A DNA stretch of 8,102 nt from Solirubrobacterales bacterium (GTDB lineage: Bacteria > Actinomycetota > Thermoleophilia > Solirubrobacterales > Solirubrobacteraceae), in contig JACCYI010000187.1 of NCBI GenBank assembly GCA_013696535.1, positions 1-8,102 on the forward strand, in the 5' to 3' direction. Below, piece by piece: positions 1 through 5,842 of this stretch. The position numbers were made by a program, and so were the translations under genes. Under the pieces are notes generated by a model. That model ran no database searches and was not told the DNA's origin. It saw nothing but the letters and a program-made list of their open reading frames with translations. Position 1 is the first letter of the stretch. Each line of letters begins with the position of its first letter.

Positions 1-1269
1 TCCGAGGAATGGGATTCCGTCGGCGCCGCCTACCTGCGCGACCGCGCGGCGCGCGTCGTGGCCGCCGAGACCGCCGTAGTGCGCGAGCAGCTGCGCCGCA
101 ACCGGATCGCCATGCTCTACGGGGAGGCCCGCTTCGCCGATCCGCACCGCGTCGAGGTGCTCGACGGCCATGAGACGCCCCACTCCTACAGTTCGGCGGA
201 GATCGTCATCGCGGTCGGCACCACCCCCGCCACGCCCGACAACGTCGACATGAACGACCCAGGCGTCCTTGACTCGGACGGCATCCTCGAGCATGCCGGG
301 GTTCCCAAGACGCTGACCGTCGTGGGCGCCGGGGTCATCGGGGTCGAGTACGCGTCCATGTTCGCGGTCCTCGGCGCGCGCGTCACGCTCGTCGACCAGC
401 GGCCGCGGATCCTCGCCTTCGCCGACGCGGAGATCGTTGAAGCGATGTCCTATCTGTTGCGCCGCTCGGGTGTCACCTTCCGTCTCGGTGAGGAGGTGAC
501 GGGCGTCGAACGCCGCGGTGAGCATGTCGTGACCATGCTCAAGTCGGGCAAGAAGATCCCGGCCGACACCGTCCTGTTCGCCAGCGGCCGTCAGGGCGCC
601 ACGGGTGGGCTCGAGCTCAAGCACGCAGGCCTGAAGGCCGACAAGCGCGGGCGAATCGAGACCGACGCACGCGGGCGCACCGCGGTCAAGCACATCTACG
701 CCGTCGGTGACGTCGGGGCGGGCTCGCACGGGCTGGCGGCCACCGCCTTCGAGCAGGGTCGTCAGGCCGCCTTGGCGGCGTCTGGTCAGGAGACCGAGAT
801 CATGCCCGACCTCGTCCCGACCGGCGTCTACGCGATTCCCGAACTCGGCATGGTCGGGCGCACCGAAGAGCAGCTCACAGAGGCGTCGGTTCCCTACGTG
901 ACCGGCGTCGCTCGCTGGGACGAGCTCGCGCGAGGTCTCATCTCGGGGGACGAGGACGGCATGCTCAAGCTCATCGTCTCCCCTGAGGACCGCTCGGTAC
1001 TCGGCGTGCACATCATCGGCACCGGTGCCGCCGACCTTGTCCACGTAGGTCAGGCGTTGATGGGGCGGCCCGGGGGCGTCGACTTCCTGGTGGCGGCGGT
1101 CTTCAACTATCCGACGTTCGCCGAGAGCTACAAGGTCGCAGCGCTCGATGTCCTGAACCGCATGCGGGTGCTCGGCCACCTCGACGACGAAGCCAAGGGG
1201 AGCGACGCCGCCTCCGCTGAAGCCAAGGCGAAGGCCGAGGACTCAGAAGCCGAGCCGGCCGGCGCCTAG
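1..1269 (+). CDS. sthA: Soluble pyridine nucleotide transhydrogenase (SthA-type flavoprotein), 5' end missing
   Basis: The reading frame is open from base 1, so the start lies outside the window. The first FAD-binding motif and the cysteine region of the family are not visible; by comparison with the E. coli protein roughly 95-100 N-terminal residues are missing. Visible are the NAD(P)-binding GAGVIG motif (bases 325-342), the LKSGKK stretch, the second FAD motif YAVGD (697-711) and the C-terminal dimerisation domain with PTGVYAIPE and NYPTFAESYKVAA. The last motif fits SthA rather than lipoamide dehydrogenase, which has a His-Pro-Thr-x-Glu type end. Family role: a cytoplasmic FAD enzyme that moves reducing equivalents between NADPH and NAD+. 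After the conserved core ending near LNRM there is an extra tail of about 35 residues rich in Ala, Glu and Lys. The acetyltransferase starts 14 bp downstream, so co-transcription is likely. Another member of the disulfide reductase family is the main alternative. Confidence 0.9.
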   Translation, partial: SEEWDSVGAAYLRDRAARVVAAETAVVREQLRRNRIAMLYGEARFADPHRVEVLDGHETPHSYSSAEIVIAVGTTPATPDNVDMNDPGVLDSDGILEHAGVPKTLTVVGAGVIGVEYASMFAVLGARVTLVDQRPRILAFADAEIVEAMSYLLRRSGVTFRLGEEVTGVERRGEHVVTMLKSGKKIPADTVLFASGRQGATGGLELKHAGLKADKRGRIETDARGRTAVKHIYAVGDVGAGSHGLAATAFEQGRQAALAASGQETEIMPDLVPTGVYAIPELGMVGRTEEQLTEASVPYVTGVARWDELARGLISGDEDGMLKLIVSPEDRSVLGVHIIGTGAADLVHVGQALMGRPGGVDFLVAAVFNYPTFAESYKVAALDVLNRMRVLGHLDDEAKGSDAASAEAKAKAEDSEAEPAGA

Positions 1270-1283
1270 ACCGCGTTGGACCC

Positions 1284-1913
1284 ATGGATGCACCGGGCGC
1301 CACCGCAACGGAAGCCCCGCTGATCGTCGCGGGCCCCCAGCTCACGCTGCGATACGCCACCCTGGATGACGCGCCCGCCCTCTTCGAGCTCGCCCGCGAT
1401 CCGGTGGTCACCCGCTTCTTCTCCTGGGGTCCCTACCGGGCCGTGGCGGAGCCCGAGGCGTACATCGCCGGACTGGCCGCGAAGCGCGAGCGGGGAGAGC
1501 TCATGGACTTTCTGGTGGTCCACCGAGAACACGGCCCGATCGGGGTGACCGGCCTGTCCGAGCTCTCGCGCCGGGATCGGCGCGCGACGGTCGGTTCCTG
1601 GTTCGGGCACCGGTGGTGGGGAAGCGGCGCCAACTTCGAGTCCAAGGCGCTGATCGGGCGGCTGGCCTTCGGGCACCTCGGGCTAGACCGGCTGACCGCC
1701 TGGGCCAACACCCGCAACGGTCGCTCGCAGGTGGCCCTAGAGCGTTGCGGCTTCAAGCGGGAGGGGGAGCTCGCAGGCTGGCACCGGCACGGCGATCAGG
1801 TGCATGACGTCGTGGTGTTCGGACTGCTGCGCGCCGGGTTCGAGCGATCACGTCTGGCGACGGTTTCGGGCGACGTCCGGGGCACCCCGCCGCGGGCCTT
1901 CGTGGTCCTTTAG
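1284..1913 (+). CDS. GNAT-family N-acetyltransferase, RimJ/RimL-like
   Basis: This 209-residue protein has the layout of the GNAT_3 (RimJ/RimL) group. Beta-strand LTLRYATLDDAPALFELARD (residues 20-39) opens the fold, GPIGVTGL (84-91) is the central strand, and RWWGSG (110-115) matches the acetyl-CoA pyrophosphate-binding pattern R-x-x-G-x-G. ANTRNGRSQVALERCGFKREGEL (from residue 141) is the typical C-terminal motif in which an Asn is followed by a helix and a CGF turn. Family role: transfer of an acetyl group from acetyl-CoA to an amine, either a protein N-terminus or a small molecule; the substrate cannot be read from sequence. About 20 residues after the fold (from 190) have no recognised motif. 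ATG 1284 is the first start after the sthA stop; no clear Shine-Dalgarno precedes it, which fits coupling to sthA. Its stop overlaps the stop of the convergent permease gene. Confidence 0.85.
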   Translation: MDAPGATATEAPLIVAGPQLTLRYATLDDAPALFELARDPVVTRFFSWGPYRAVAEPEAYIAGLAAKRERGELMDFLVVHREHGPIGVTGLSELSRRDRRATVGSWFGHRWWGSGANFESKALIGRLAFGHLGLDRLTAWANTRNGRSQVALERCGFKREGELAGWHRHGDQVHDVVVFGLLRAGFERSRLATVSGDVRGTPPRAFVVL

Positions 1914-2680
1914 CTCCGCCGCTGCTCCCACGAGAAGCCGCGCACGGCCAGCACCGTGCCGATCGCCGCCCATCCTCCGAGGACCAGCAGCGCCGTCGTG
2001 TTGGACAGCAGCCCGTCGCCGGTCACCATCGCGCCTGAAAGGCCGTCGATGAGGTGCTTGAGCGGCAGAACCTGGGCGGCGTCGCGAAGGATCCCGGGGA
2101 CGTTGTCAGCGTCGTAGAAGACGCCGGAGATGAAGATGACGGGAAGGAAAACCGCGTTCACGTAGGCGGGCGCCGAGTCGAAATTCGGGATCAGGTGCGA
2201 CAAGGCGACGCCCAGCGCCGCGAAGCAGACCACCCCGACGCCGACGAAGACGGCCAGCGCGAGGTAGTCGCGCGGCCAGTCGACTCCGAAGAAGAGCTTG
2301 CCGGCCACGGTGACGATCGTGATCTGGATCGTGGTGTTGGCCACCGCGTTGCCGGCGATGCCGGCGAAGTAGGCCGACATGGGCAGCGGCGTTCCGCGCA
2401 TGCGCTTGAGCACCCCCTGCTCGCGGAGGAAGGTGAGGTTGAAGGCCAGTGCGCTGAACGTGGTCGACATCACGCTCATCCCGGCGATACCGGGGACGAT
2501 CACGTTCAAGCTCTCCTGGTCGCCCGACAGCACCGCGCCGAAGAAGGCCAGGAACAGGAGCGGAAGCAGGAAGTTGAAGAATGCTGCGCTCGGGTTGCGC
2601 CAGAACATCCGCCGCTCGAGCCGGAATTGGCGCCAGGCCGCTCCGGCCCAAGTCGTGTGGGATGGCGTCCGCGGCTTCAC
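1910..2680 (-). CDS. ABC-2 type transporter permease
   Basis: This 256-residue membrane protein has about six hydrophobic segments (roughly residues 31-50, 62-84, 103-130, 139-161, 172-190 and 229-247) and a basic N-terminus (RLERRMFWRNP). The loop FLREQGVLKRMRGTPLP (84-100) and the stretch LPLKHLIDGL (205-214) are hallmarks of ABC-2 exporters of the DrrB/NodJ type. It would form the membrane channel of an exporter with the ATPase encoded immediately upstream. The substrate is unknown; relatives export drugs, lipids or polysaccharides. The start is a GTG 26 bp after the ATPase stop with no good ribosome binding site, so translation may depend on the upstream gene; no in-frame ATG lies between the two. 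The first internal Met is residue 25, just before the first membrane segment, and is the alternative start. Its TAA (bases 1910-1912) shares bases with the TAG of the acetyltransferase. Confidence 0.9.
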   Translation of the reverse strand: MKPRTPSHTTWAGAAWRQFRLERRMFWRNPSAAFFNFLLPLLFLAFFGAVLSGDQESLNVIVPGIAGMSVMSTTFSALAFNLTFLREQGVLKRMRGTPLPMSAYFAGIAGNAVANTTIQITIVTVAGKLFFGVDWPRDYLALAVFVGVGVVCFAALGVALSHLIPNFDSAPAYVNAVFLPVIFISGVFYDADNVPGILRDAAQVLPLKHLIDGLSGAMVTGDGLLSNTTALLVLGGWAAIGTVLAVRGFSWEQRRS

Positions 2681-2706
2681 TGTGGCCGGGATGGCGTGCT
2701 CGGTGG

Positions 2707-3594
2707 CTACGCGACCACCTCCTCGGCGACGTCAGGAGCCGAGGTGAGCTCGAGGTAGACGTCCTCGAGGCTCGGGCGGTTCACCGAAAGCTCCTCCAGC
2801 CGGACGCCGCGGCTCAACGCCGCACCCGACAGCTCGTGCAGAAGAGCGGTCGGATCCTCCGTCTCGCGCTCGTGCGCCACGCCGTCCTCGTCGCGCCAAG
2901 CCACCCGGTAGCGGGCCGCGCTGCCGACTCCGAGCTCGCGGGGAGGCCCCTCGGCCAGGATGCGGCCGTTCTTGATGATCGCCACCCGATCGGCCAGGGC
3001 CTGCGCCTCGTCGAGATAGTGGGTGGTCAGCAGGATGGTCTTGCCAAGGTCGCGCAGCGACCGCACGGTCTCCCACGCCGTCCGCCGCGCCGCGGGATCA
3101 AAGCCGGTGGTCGGCTCGTCCAGGAAGATCAGCTCCGGATCGCCGACGAGCGCGAGCGCGAAGTCGAGCCGGCGTCCCTGTCCTCCGGACAGGGTACGGG
3201 CCCGGGCCTGCCCCTGGTCCTGGAGCCCGGCCAGGTCGAGCACCTCGTCCACGTCGCGTGGATGGGGGTAGAGCGTCGCCCAGTAGGTCACCGCCTCGCG
3301 CACGCTCAGGTGCCGGTACATTCCGGTCGACTGCAGCACGATGCCCACGCGCTGGCGGAGCTCGCGCGGGCGCTCCTGGGGGTCGAACCCGAGCACCCGA
3401 ACATCGCCGGCCGAGCGGGTCCGGAAGCCCTCGAGGATCTCGACCGTGGTGGTCTTGCCGGCGCCGTTCGGGCCGAGCAGGCCGAAGACCTCGCCGCGAG
3501 CCACGGAGAAGTCGATCCCGCGTACCGCTTCGAAGCCCGAGTAGGACTTGGACAGGCCGCGGACCTCGATCGCGTTCTCGCCGCTGAGCCTCAT
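2707..3594 (-). CDS. ABC transporter ATP-binding protein (DrrA-like exporter ATPase)
   Basis: This 295-residue protein has every ABC ATPase motif in order: Walker A GPNGAGKTT (41-49), Q-loop Gln88, signature LSGGQ (135-139), Walker B LIFLDE (155-160), D-loop GFDP (164-167) and H-loop His192. After the nucleotide-binding domain comes a C-terminal region of about 90 residues ending in PSLEDVYLELT, typical of ATPases paired with ABC-2 permeases. It would hydrolyse ATP at the inner face of the membrane to drive the permease encoded 26 bp downstream. Multidrug, lipid or natural-product export are all possible and the sequence does not decide. The ATG at 3594 is preceded by GGGGTGA, a passable but closely placed Shine-Dalgarno. 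The gene is divergent from ppx with only 33 bp between start codons. Confidence 0.95.
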   Translation of the reverse strand: MRLSGENAIEVRGLSKSYSGFEAVRGIDFSVARGEVFGLLGPNGAGKTTTVEILEGFRTRSAGDVRVLGFDPQERPRELRQRVGIVLQSTGMYRHLSVREAVTYWATLYPHPRDVDEVLDLAGLQDQGQARARTLSGGQGRRLDFALALVGDPELIFLDEPTTGFDPAARRTAWETVRSLRDLGKTILLTTHYLDEAQALADRVAIIKNGRILAEGPPRELGVGSAARYRVAWRDEDGVAHERETEDPTALLHELSGAALSRGVRLEELSVNRPSLEDVYLELTSAPDVAEEVVA

Positions 3595-3627
3595 CTCACC
3601 CCATCATGGCAACCTGCTCTGGTTCTC
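3595..3627. promoter_or_regulatory. 33-bp divergent intergenic region between ABC exporter and ppx
   Basis: This gap separates the start codons of the ATPase gene (- strand) and ppx (+ strand). Any promoters for the two must lie here or inside the opposite coding regions. On the - strand it holds GGGGTGA just before the ATPase ATG, and CATGAT, one base from a -10 consensus, 8 bp before that ATG. On the + strand I see neither a Shine-Dalgarno nor a TANNNT box before ppx. The regulatory role is inferred from position only. Confidence 0.35.
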
Positions 3628-4500
3628 ATGCTCTGTGCCTGCATCGACATCGGCTCGAACACCACGCGGGTGCTCGTGGCGGAGGCCGCCGGCGGCCGCC
3701 TCACCGAGGTCTTGCAGCGTCGAGCGTTCACGCGCATCGGCGCGGGACTCAAGCCGGGCGCGTCAATCCCCAGCTCGAAGCTCGAGGAGGTGGCCTCGGT
3801 GGTGGCCGAGCAGGCCGGCCTTGCGGCGAACGTCGGGGCGACGCGGCTCCGCACCGTGGCCACCGCGGCCATCCGCGGCGCCGCCAACCGTGAGGTCTTC
3901 TGCGCGGTGATCGCGGAGCGCTCGGGGGTCGAGATCGAGATCCTCGACGGGAAGGAGGAGGCGCGGCTCGCCTTCGTGGGCGCGACGCGGACGCTCGGGC
4001 GTCCGATCGAAGGGCTGGTCGGGGTGGTCGACGTGGGAGGCGGCTCGACCGAGATCGCGGTGGGCGACCTGACCGGCGGTGTCAGCTGGTCTGATTCCTT
4101 CCGCATCGGCTCCGGCTTCCTGGCCGACGCCTACCTGCGCTCAGACCCACCCTCGGCAAGCGAGTTGCACGCGATGAGCCAGCACGCCCACGGTGTGTTC
4201 GAGGGCCTGGCGGTGCCCTTCCCGGGCTTCGCGGTGGCGGTGGGCGGGAGCGCGACGTCCCTGCGGCGCCTCGTCGGTGCCGTGCTCGAGCCGGAGACGC
4301 TCCAGCGGGCGATCCGCGTCCTGTCGGCCGCCTCGTGTGACGATGTCGCGCAGCGCTTCGGTCTCGATCCCGAGCGGGTTCGCCTCCTGCCGGCCGGGAT
4401 CCTCATCCTCGACGCAGCCTCGCACTGCCTCGGCCAGCCGCTGCAGATCGGGCGGGGTGGCCTTCGGGAGGGAGTCTGTCTGGAGCTCGCAGCCACTTGA
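3628..4500 (+). CDS. ppx: Ppx/GppA-type phosphatase (exopolyphosphatase or pppGpp phosphohydrolase)
   Basis: This 290-residue protein carries the sugar kinase/actin-like fold motifs of the Ppx/GppA family: DIGSNTTR (7-14, first phosphate loop), TAAIRGAANR (79-88), GKEEAR (108-113, holding the conserved catalytic-region Glu), VVDVGGGSTE (133-142, second phosphate loop), VGGSAT (205-210) and GGLREGV (277-283). Known family activity is release of terminal phosphate from polyphosphate or conversion of pppGpp to ppGpp; sequence alone does not separate them. Its length matches the short actinobacterial type with only the two core domains, and it lacks the C-terminal helical domain of the roughly 500-residue E. 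coli enzymes. Location upstream of CHAD genes and ppk1 favours polyphosphate turnover. ATG 3628 is chosen because the conserved N-terminal strand begins directly after it; the frame is open further upstream but there runs antisense to the ATPase gene. No Shine-Dalgarno is visible. Confidence 0.92.
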   Translation: MLCACIDIGSNTTRVLVAEAAGGRLTEVLQRRAFTRIGAGLKPGASIPSSKLEEVASVVAEQAGLAANVGATRLRTVATAAIRGAANREVFCAVIAERSGVEIEILDGKEEARLAFVGATRTLGRPIEGLVGVVDVGGGSTEIAVGDLTGGVSWSDSFRIGSGFLADAYLRSDPPSASELHAMSQHAHGVFEGLAVPFPGFAVAVGGSATSLRRLVGAVLEPETLQRAIRVLSAASCDDVAQRFGLDPERVRLLPAGILILDAASHCLGQPLQIGRGGLREGVCLELAAT

Positions 4501-4538
4501 CGGCCGACCGCCCGAACGCACGCCGGAGGGGTCGAGCG

Positions 4539-4570
4539 GCCCGCCGTCCGGAGGGAGGAGGACGGCGGGC
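4539..4570 (+). terminator. GC-rich hairpin after ppx, probable terminator
   Basis: GCCCGCCGTCC (4539-4549) and GGACGGCGGGC (4560-4570) form a perfect 11-bp stem around a 10-base purine loop, 38 bp after the ppx stop. There is no T-tract, which is common for hairpin terminators in high-GC actinobacteria. It probably separates the ppx transcript from the CHAD genes. It could instead stabilise the 3' end of an mRNA or attenuate read-through. Confidence 0.65.
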
Positions 4571-4628
4571 GGCCCCGGGGATCCAAGGCGGTCGCGGGAG
4601 AGGGTGGTACTGCGCCGCGGGAACCCGA

Positions 4629-4640
4629 CCCGTATACGGG
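4629..4640. promoter_or_regulatory. 12-bp perfect palindrome, possible operator
   Basis: CCCGTATACGGG is a perfect palindrome centred about 47 bp before the CHAD start codon, just upstream of where a -35 box would lie if the -10 at 4667 is real. The AT-bearing centre stands out in this GC-rich sequence. Size and position suit a dimeric regulator, but no named regulator is recognised. Confidence 0.35.
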
Positions 4641-4666
4641 CGCGTCGAGACGGCTGGATCACCGGA

Positions 4667-4681
4667 TAACCTTCACAACCC
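4667..4681 (+). promoter_or_regulatory. Putative -10 box for a leaderless CHAD transcript
   Basis: TAACCT (4667-4672) fits the actinobacterial -10 pattern TANNNT and lies exactly 9 bp before the ATG at 4682, so transcription would begin at or within a few bases of the start codon. No Shine-Dalgarno is present between them, which agrees with a leaderless mRNA. The -35 region (near 4644-4650, GTCGAGA) is only a weak match. The same hexamer-to-start geometry is seen before ppk1. Confidence 0.4.
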
Positions 4682-5221
4682 ATGGCAAAGGCCGCCGAGA
4701 TCGTTGTCGACCCCTTCGAGTCCTTCGCCGCTGCCGGCGCGCGCATCGTCGCGGTCCGGGGCCGGGAGCTCTTCGAGCACGCAGACGGCGTGCTCGACAC
4801 GAGCGATATCGAGCGCGTCCACGCCATGCGGGTGGCGTCGCGGCGCCTGCGCGCGGTGCTCGAGATCTTTGCAGCGTGCTTTGATCGAGATGCCTACCGT
4901 GGGGTCTTGACCGACGTCAAGAAGCTCGCCGACGCGCTGGGCGAGCGTCGTGACCCTGACGTCCACATCGATGCGATGAGCGCCTTCGCCGCCGCGATCG
5001 GCGCCCAGCAGCGCCGGGGAGTCCAGACTCTGACGGAGCAACTGCGCGAGCGGCAGGCGGCCGGTAACGAGATTCTCGCCTCCGCGCTCGAGGCCGCGGA
5101 GCGCTCAGACCTTTCCGGGCGACTGCAGAGGCTGGCCGAAACCGCTCTGGTGCTCGTACCCGGACCCGAGTGGGTGGCGCCCGAGCCTGGGGAAGAGCCG
5201 GCATCGGAGCCGGAGGCGTGA
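4682..5221 (+). CDS. CHAD-domain protein, N-terminal half of a split CHAD domain
   Basis: This 179-residue, mostly helical protein is rich in Arg, Ala and Glu. VHAMRVASRRLRAVLEIF (residues 46-63) is the signature of the first CHAD helical bundle (family form VHDMRVATRRLR, here with Ala replacing the Asp), and LGERRDPDV (86-94) matches the following LGxxRDxDV motif. CHAD domains bind polyphosphate through conserved His and basic residues and are found on polyphosphate granules. A complete domain has two such bundles, about 250-300 residues; this protein contains only one. It ends in a Pro/Glu-rich, linker-like tail (PGPEWVAPEPGEEPASEPEA). The next gene supplies the second bundle and overlaps it as GTGA, so the two products probably work together. 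A one-base frameshift that splits a single gene is the main alternative. The start is ATG 4682, with a putative -10 box 9 bp upstream. Confidence 0.87.
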   Translation: MAKAAEIVVDPFESFAAAGARIVAVRGRELFEHADGVLDTSDIERVHAMRVASRRLRAVLEIFAACFDRDAYRGVLTDVKKLADALGERRDPDVHIDAMSAFAAAIGAQQRRGVQTLTEQLRERQAAGNEILASALEAAERSDLSGRLQRLAETALVLVPGPEWVAPEPGEEPASEPEA

Positions 5222-5787
5222 AGGCCCGCAAGGTCAAGGGTCTGCATCCGGCGGCAACCGTGGGCGACAACGCCGAGCGGATCGTCCGAACCCGCCTCGC
5301 GGAGCTCTGCGACTTCATGCCCAAGGCCGGTGATCCGCAGGAGGTCGAGGCTCTGCACGACATGCGCATCGCCGCCAAGCGGCTGCGCTACATCCTCGAA
5401 GTCACCGGGTCGTGCTTCGGGCCATACGCGGAGACGGCGGTCAAGGCCGTCAAGGAGCTGCAAGACCTCCTTGGCGAACTCCACGATTGCGACGTCCAGT
5501 TGCCTGAAGTGGCGTCCTTCACGCGCGAGCGGGTGCTCGAGGACGCTCAGGCCGTCCTGCTGCGCTCCCCGAAGCGGGCCGCCGACCTCGACCCGAAGCT
5601 GGTATCCCGGGCACCCAACCGCGCCGATTACGCCGGGTTGGCCGCGCTCGAGGTCTTCCTTCGCGCCCGCCGCGACCTGCTTTTCGCCACCTTCATCGAC
5701 CAGTGGCAGGAGCTCGAGCGCAAGGGCTTCCGGGCGCGCCTCGAGTACGCGGTCTCCGAGCGGGCCGGCAACCTCGAGCCAGACTGA
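5218..5787 (+). CDS. CHAD-domain protein, C-terminal half of a split CHAD domain
   Basis: This 189-residue helical protein has LHDMRIAAKRLRYILE (46-61), the signature of the second CHAD bundle, followed by LQDLLGELHDCDV (81-93). Its motifs sit in almost the same register as in the preceding gene, showing the internal duplication of the CHAD fold. A basic N-terminus (VKARKVKGLH) may help bind polyphosphate, and a helix-rich region of about 90 residues follows the second motif. GTG 5218 is chosen because it overlaps the previous stop (GTGA), because GGAG (5206-5209) lies 8 bp upstream, and because the conserved sequence begins there; an in-frame ATG at 5170 would add 16 Gly/Ala/Arg residues antiparallel to none of the conserved motifs. 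Expected role: polyphosphate binding with the first CHAD protein. ppk1 begins 55 bp downstream on the same strand. Confidence 0.88.
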   Translation: MKARKVKGLHPAATVGDNAERIVRTRLAELCDFMPKAGDPQEVEALHDMRIAAKRLRYILEVTGSCFGPYAETAVKAVKELQDLLGELHDCDVQLPEVASFTRERVLEDAQAVLLRSPKRAADLDPKLVSRAPNRADYAGLAALEVFLRARRDLLFATFIDQWQELERKGFRARLEYAVSERAGNLEPD

Positions 5788-5790
5788 ACG

Positions 5791-5817
5791 TTCACAAGCC
5801 GATCGCAGTTTGTGGAA
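5791..5817. promoter_or_regulatory. Imperfect inverted repeat upstream of ppk1
   Basis: TTCACAA (5791-5797) and TTGTGGAA (5810-5817) are inverted copies apart from one extra G; the exact core is CACAA/TTGTG with a 12-base spacer. It lies directly upstream of the putative -10 box and overlaps the expected -35 region, a usual place for an operator or activator site. TTCACA resembles half-sites of some actinobacterial phosphate regulators, but the second half-site in direct orientation is poor (ATCGCA 11 bp later). Function is inferred only. Confidence 0.3.
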
Positions 5818-5827
5818 GGCCGGGCGA

Positions 5828-5842
5828 TAGGCTTGCGGCTGC
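5828..5842 (+). promoter_or_regulatory. Putative -10 box for a leaderless ppk1 transcript
   Basis: TAGGCT (5828-5833) fits TANNNT and is exactly 9 bp before the GTG start of ppk1, with no Shine-Dalgarno between them. The surrounding bases GATAGGCTT resemble GATAACCTT at the CHAD promoter. No good -35 hexamer is visible. Read-through from the CHAD genes is also possible, since no hairpin terminator lies in the 55-bp gap. Confidence 0.4.

Noticed and set aside
1898..1937. Possible bidirectional hairpin terminator around the convergent stops (CTTCGTGG with CCACGAGAAG)
   Set aside because: Only six contiguous pairs, a two-base bulge and a 22-base loop make it too weak to list as a feature.
2054..2758. 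+ strand open frame of 234 codons
   Set aside because: It is antisense to the ABC permease, with a composition dominated by Glu, Gly, Arg and His and no domain signature.
2778..2785. GGTTCACC, similar to an actinobacterial phosphate-regulator half-site
   Set aside because: It lies inside the ATPase coding region, far from any start, and has no partner repeat, so it is probably chance.
2581..3627. Upstream open extension of the ppx frame
   Set aside because: It runs antisense through the permease start and the whole ATPase gene, whose motifs are complete. Ppx homology begins only after ATG 3628.
3606..3893. ATG at 3606 as an alternative ppx start
   Set aside because: It is in a different frame; the resulting product lacks the Ppx/GppA motifs.
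5170..5217. ATG 5170 as the start of the second CHAD gene
   Set aside because: It would add 16 Gly/Ala/Arg-rich residues read out of frame from the end of the first CHAD gene. GTG 5218 has a well placed GGAG and the GTGA overlap.
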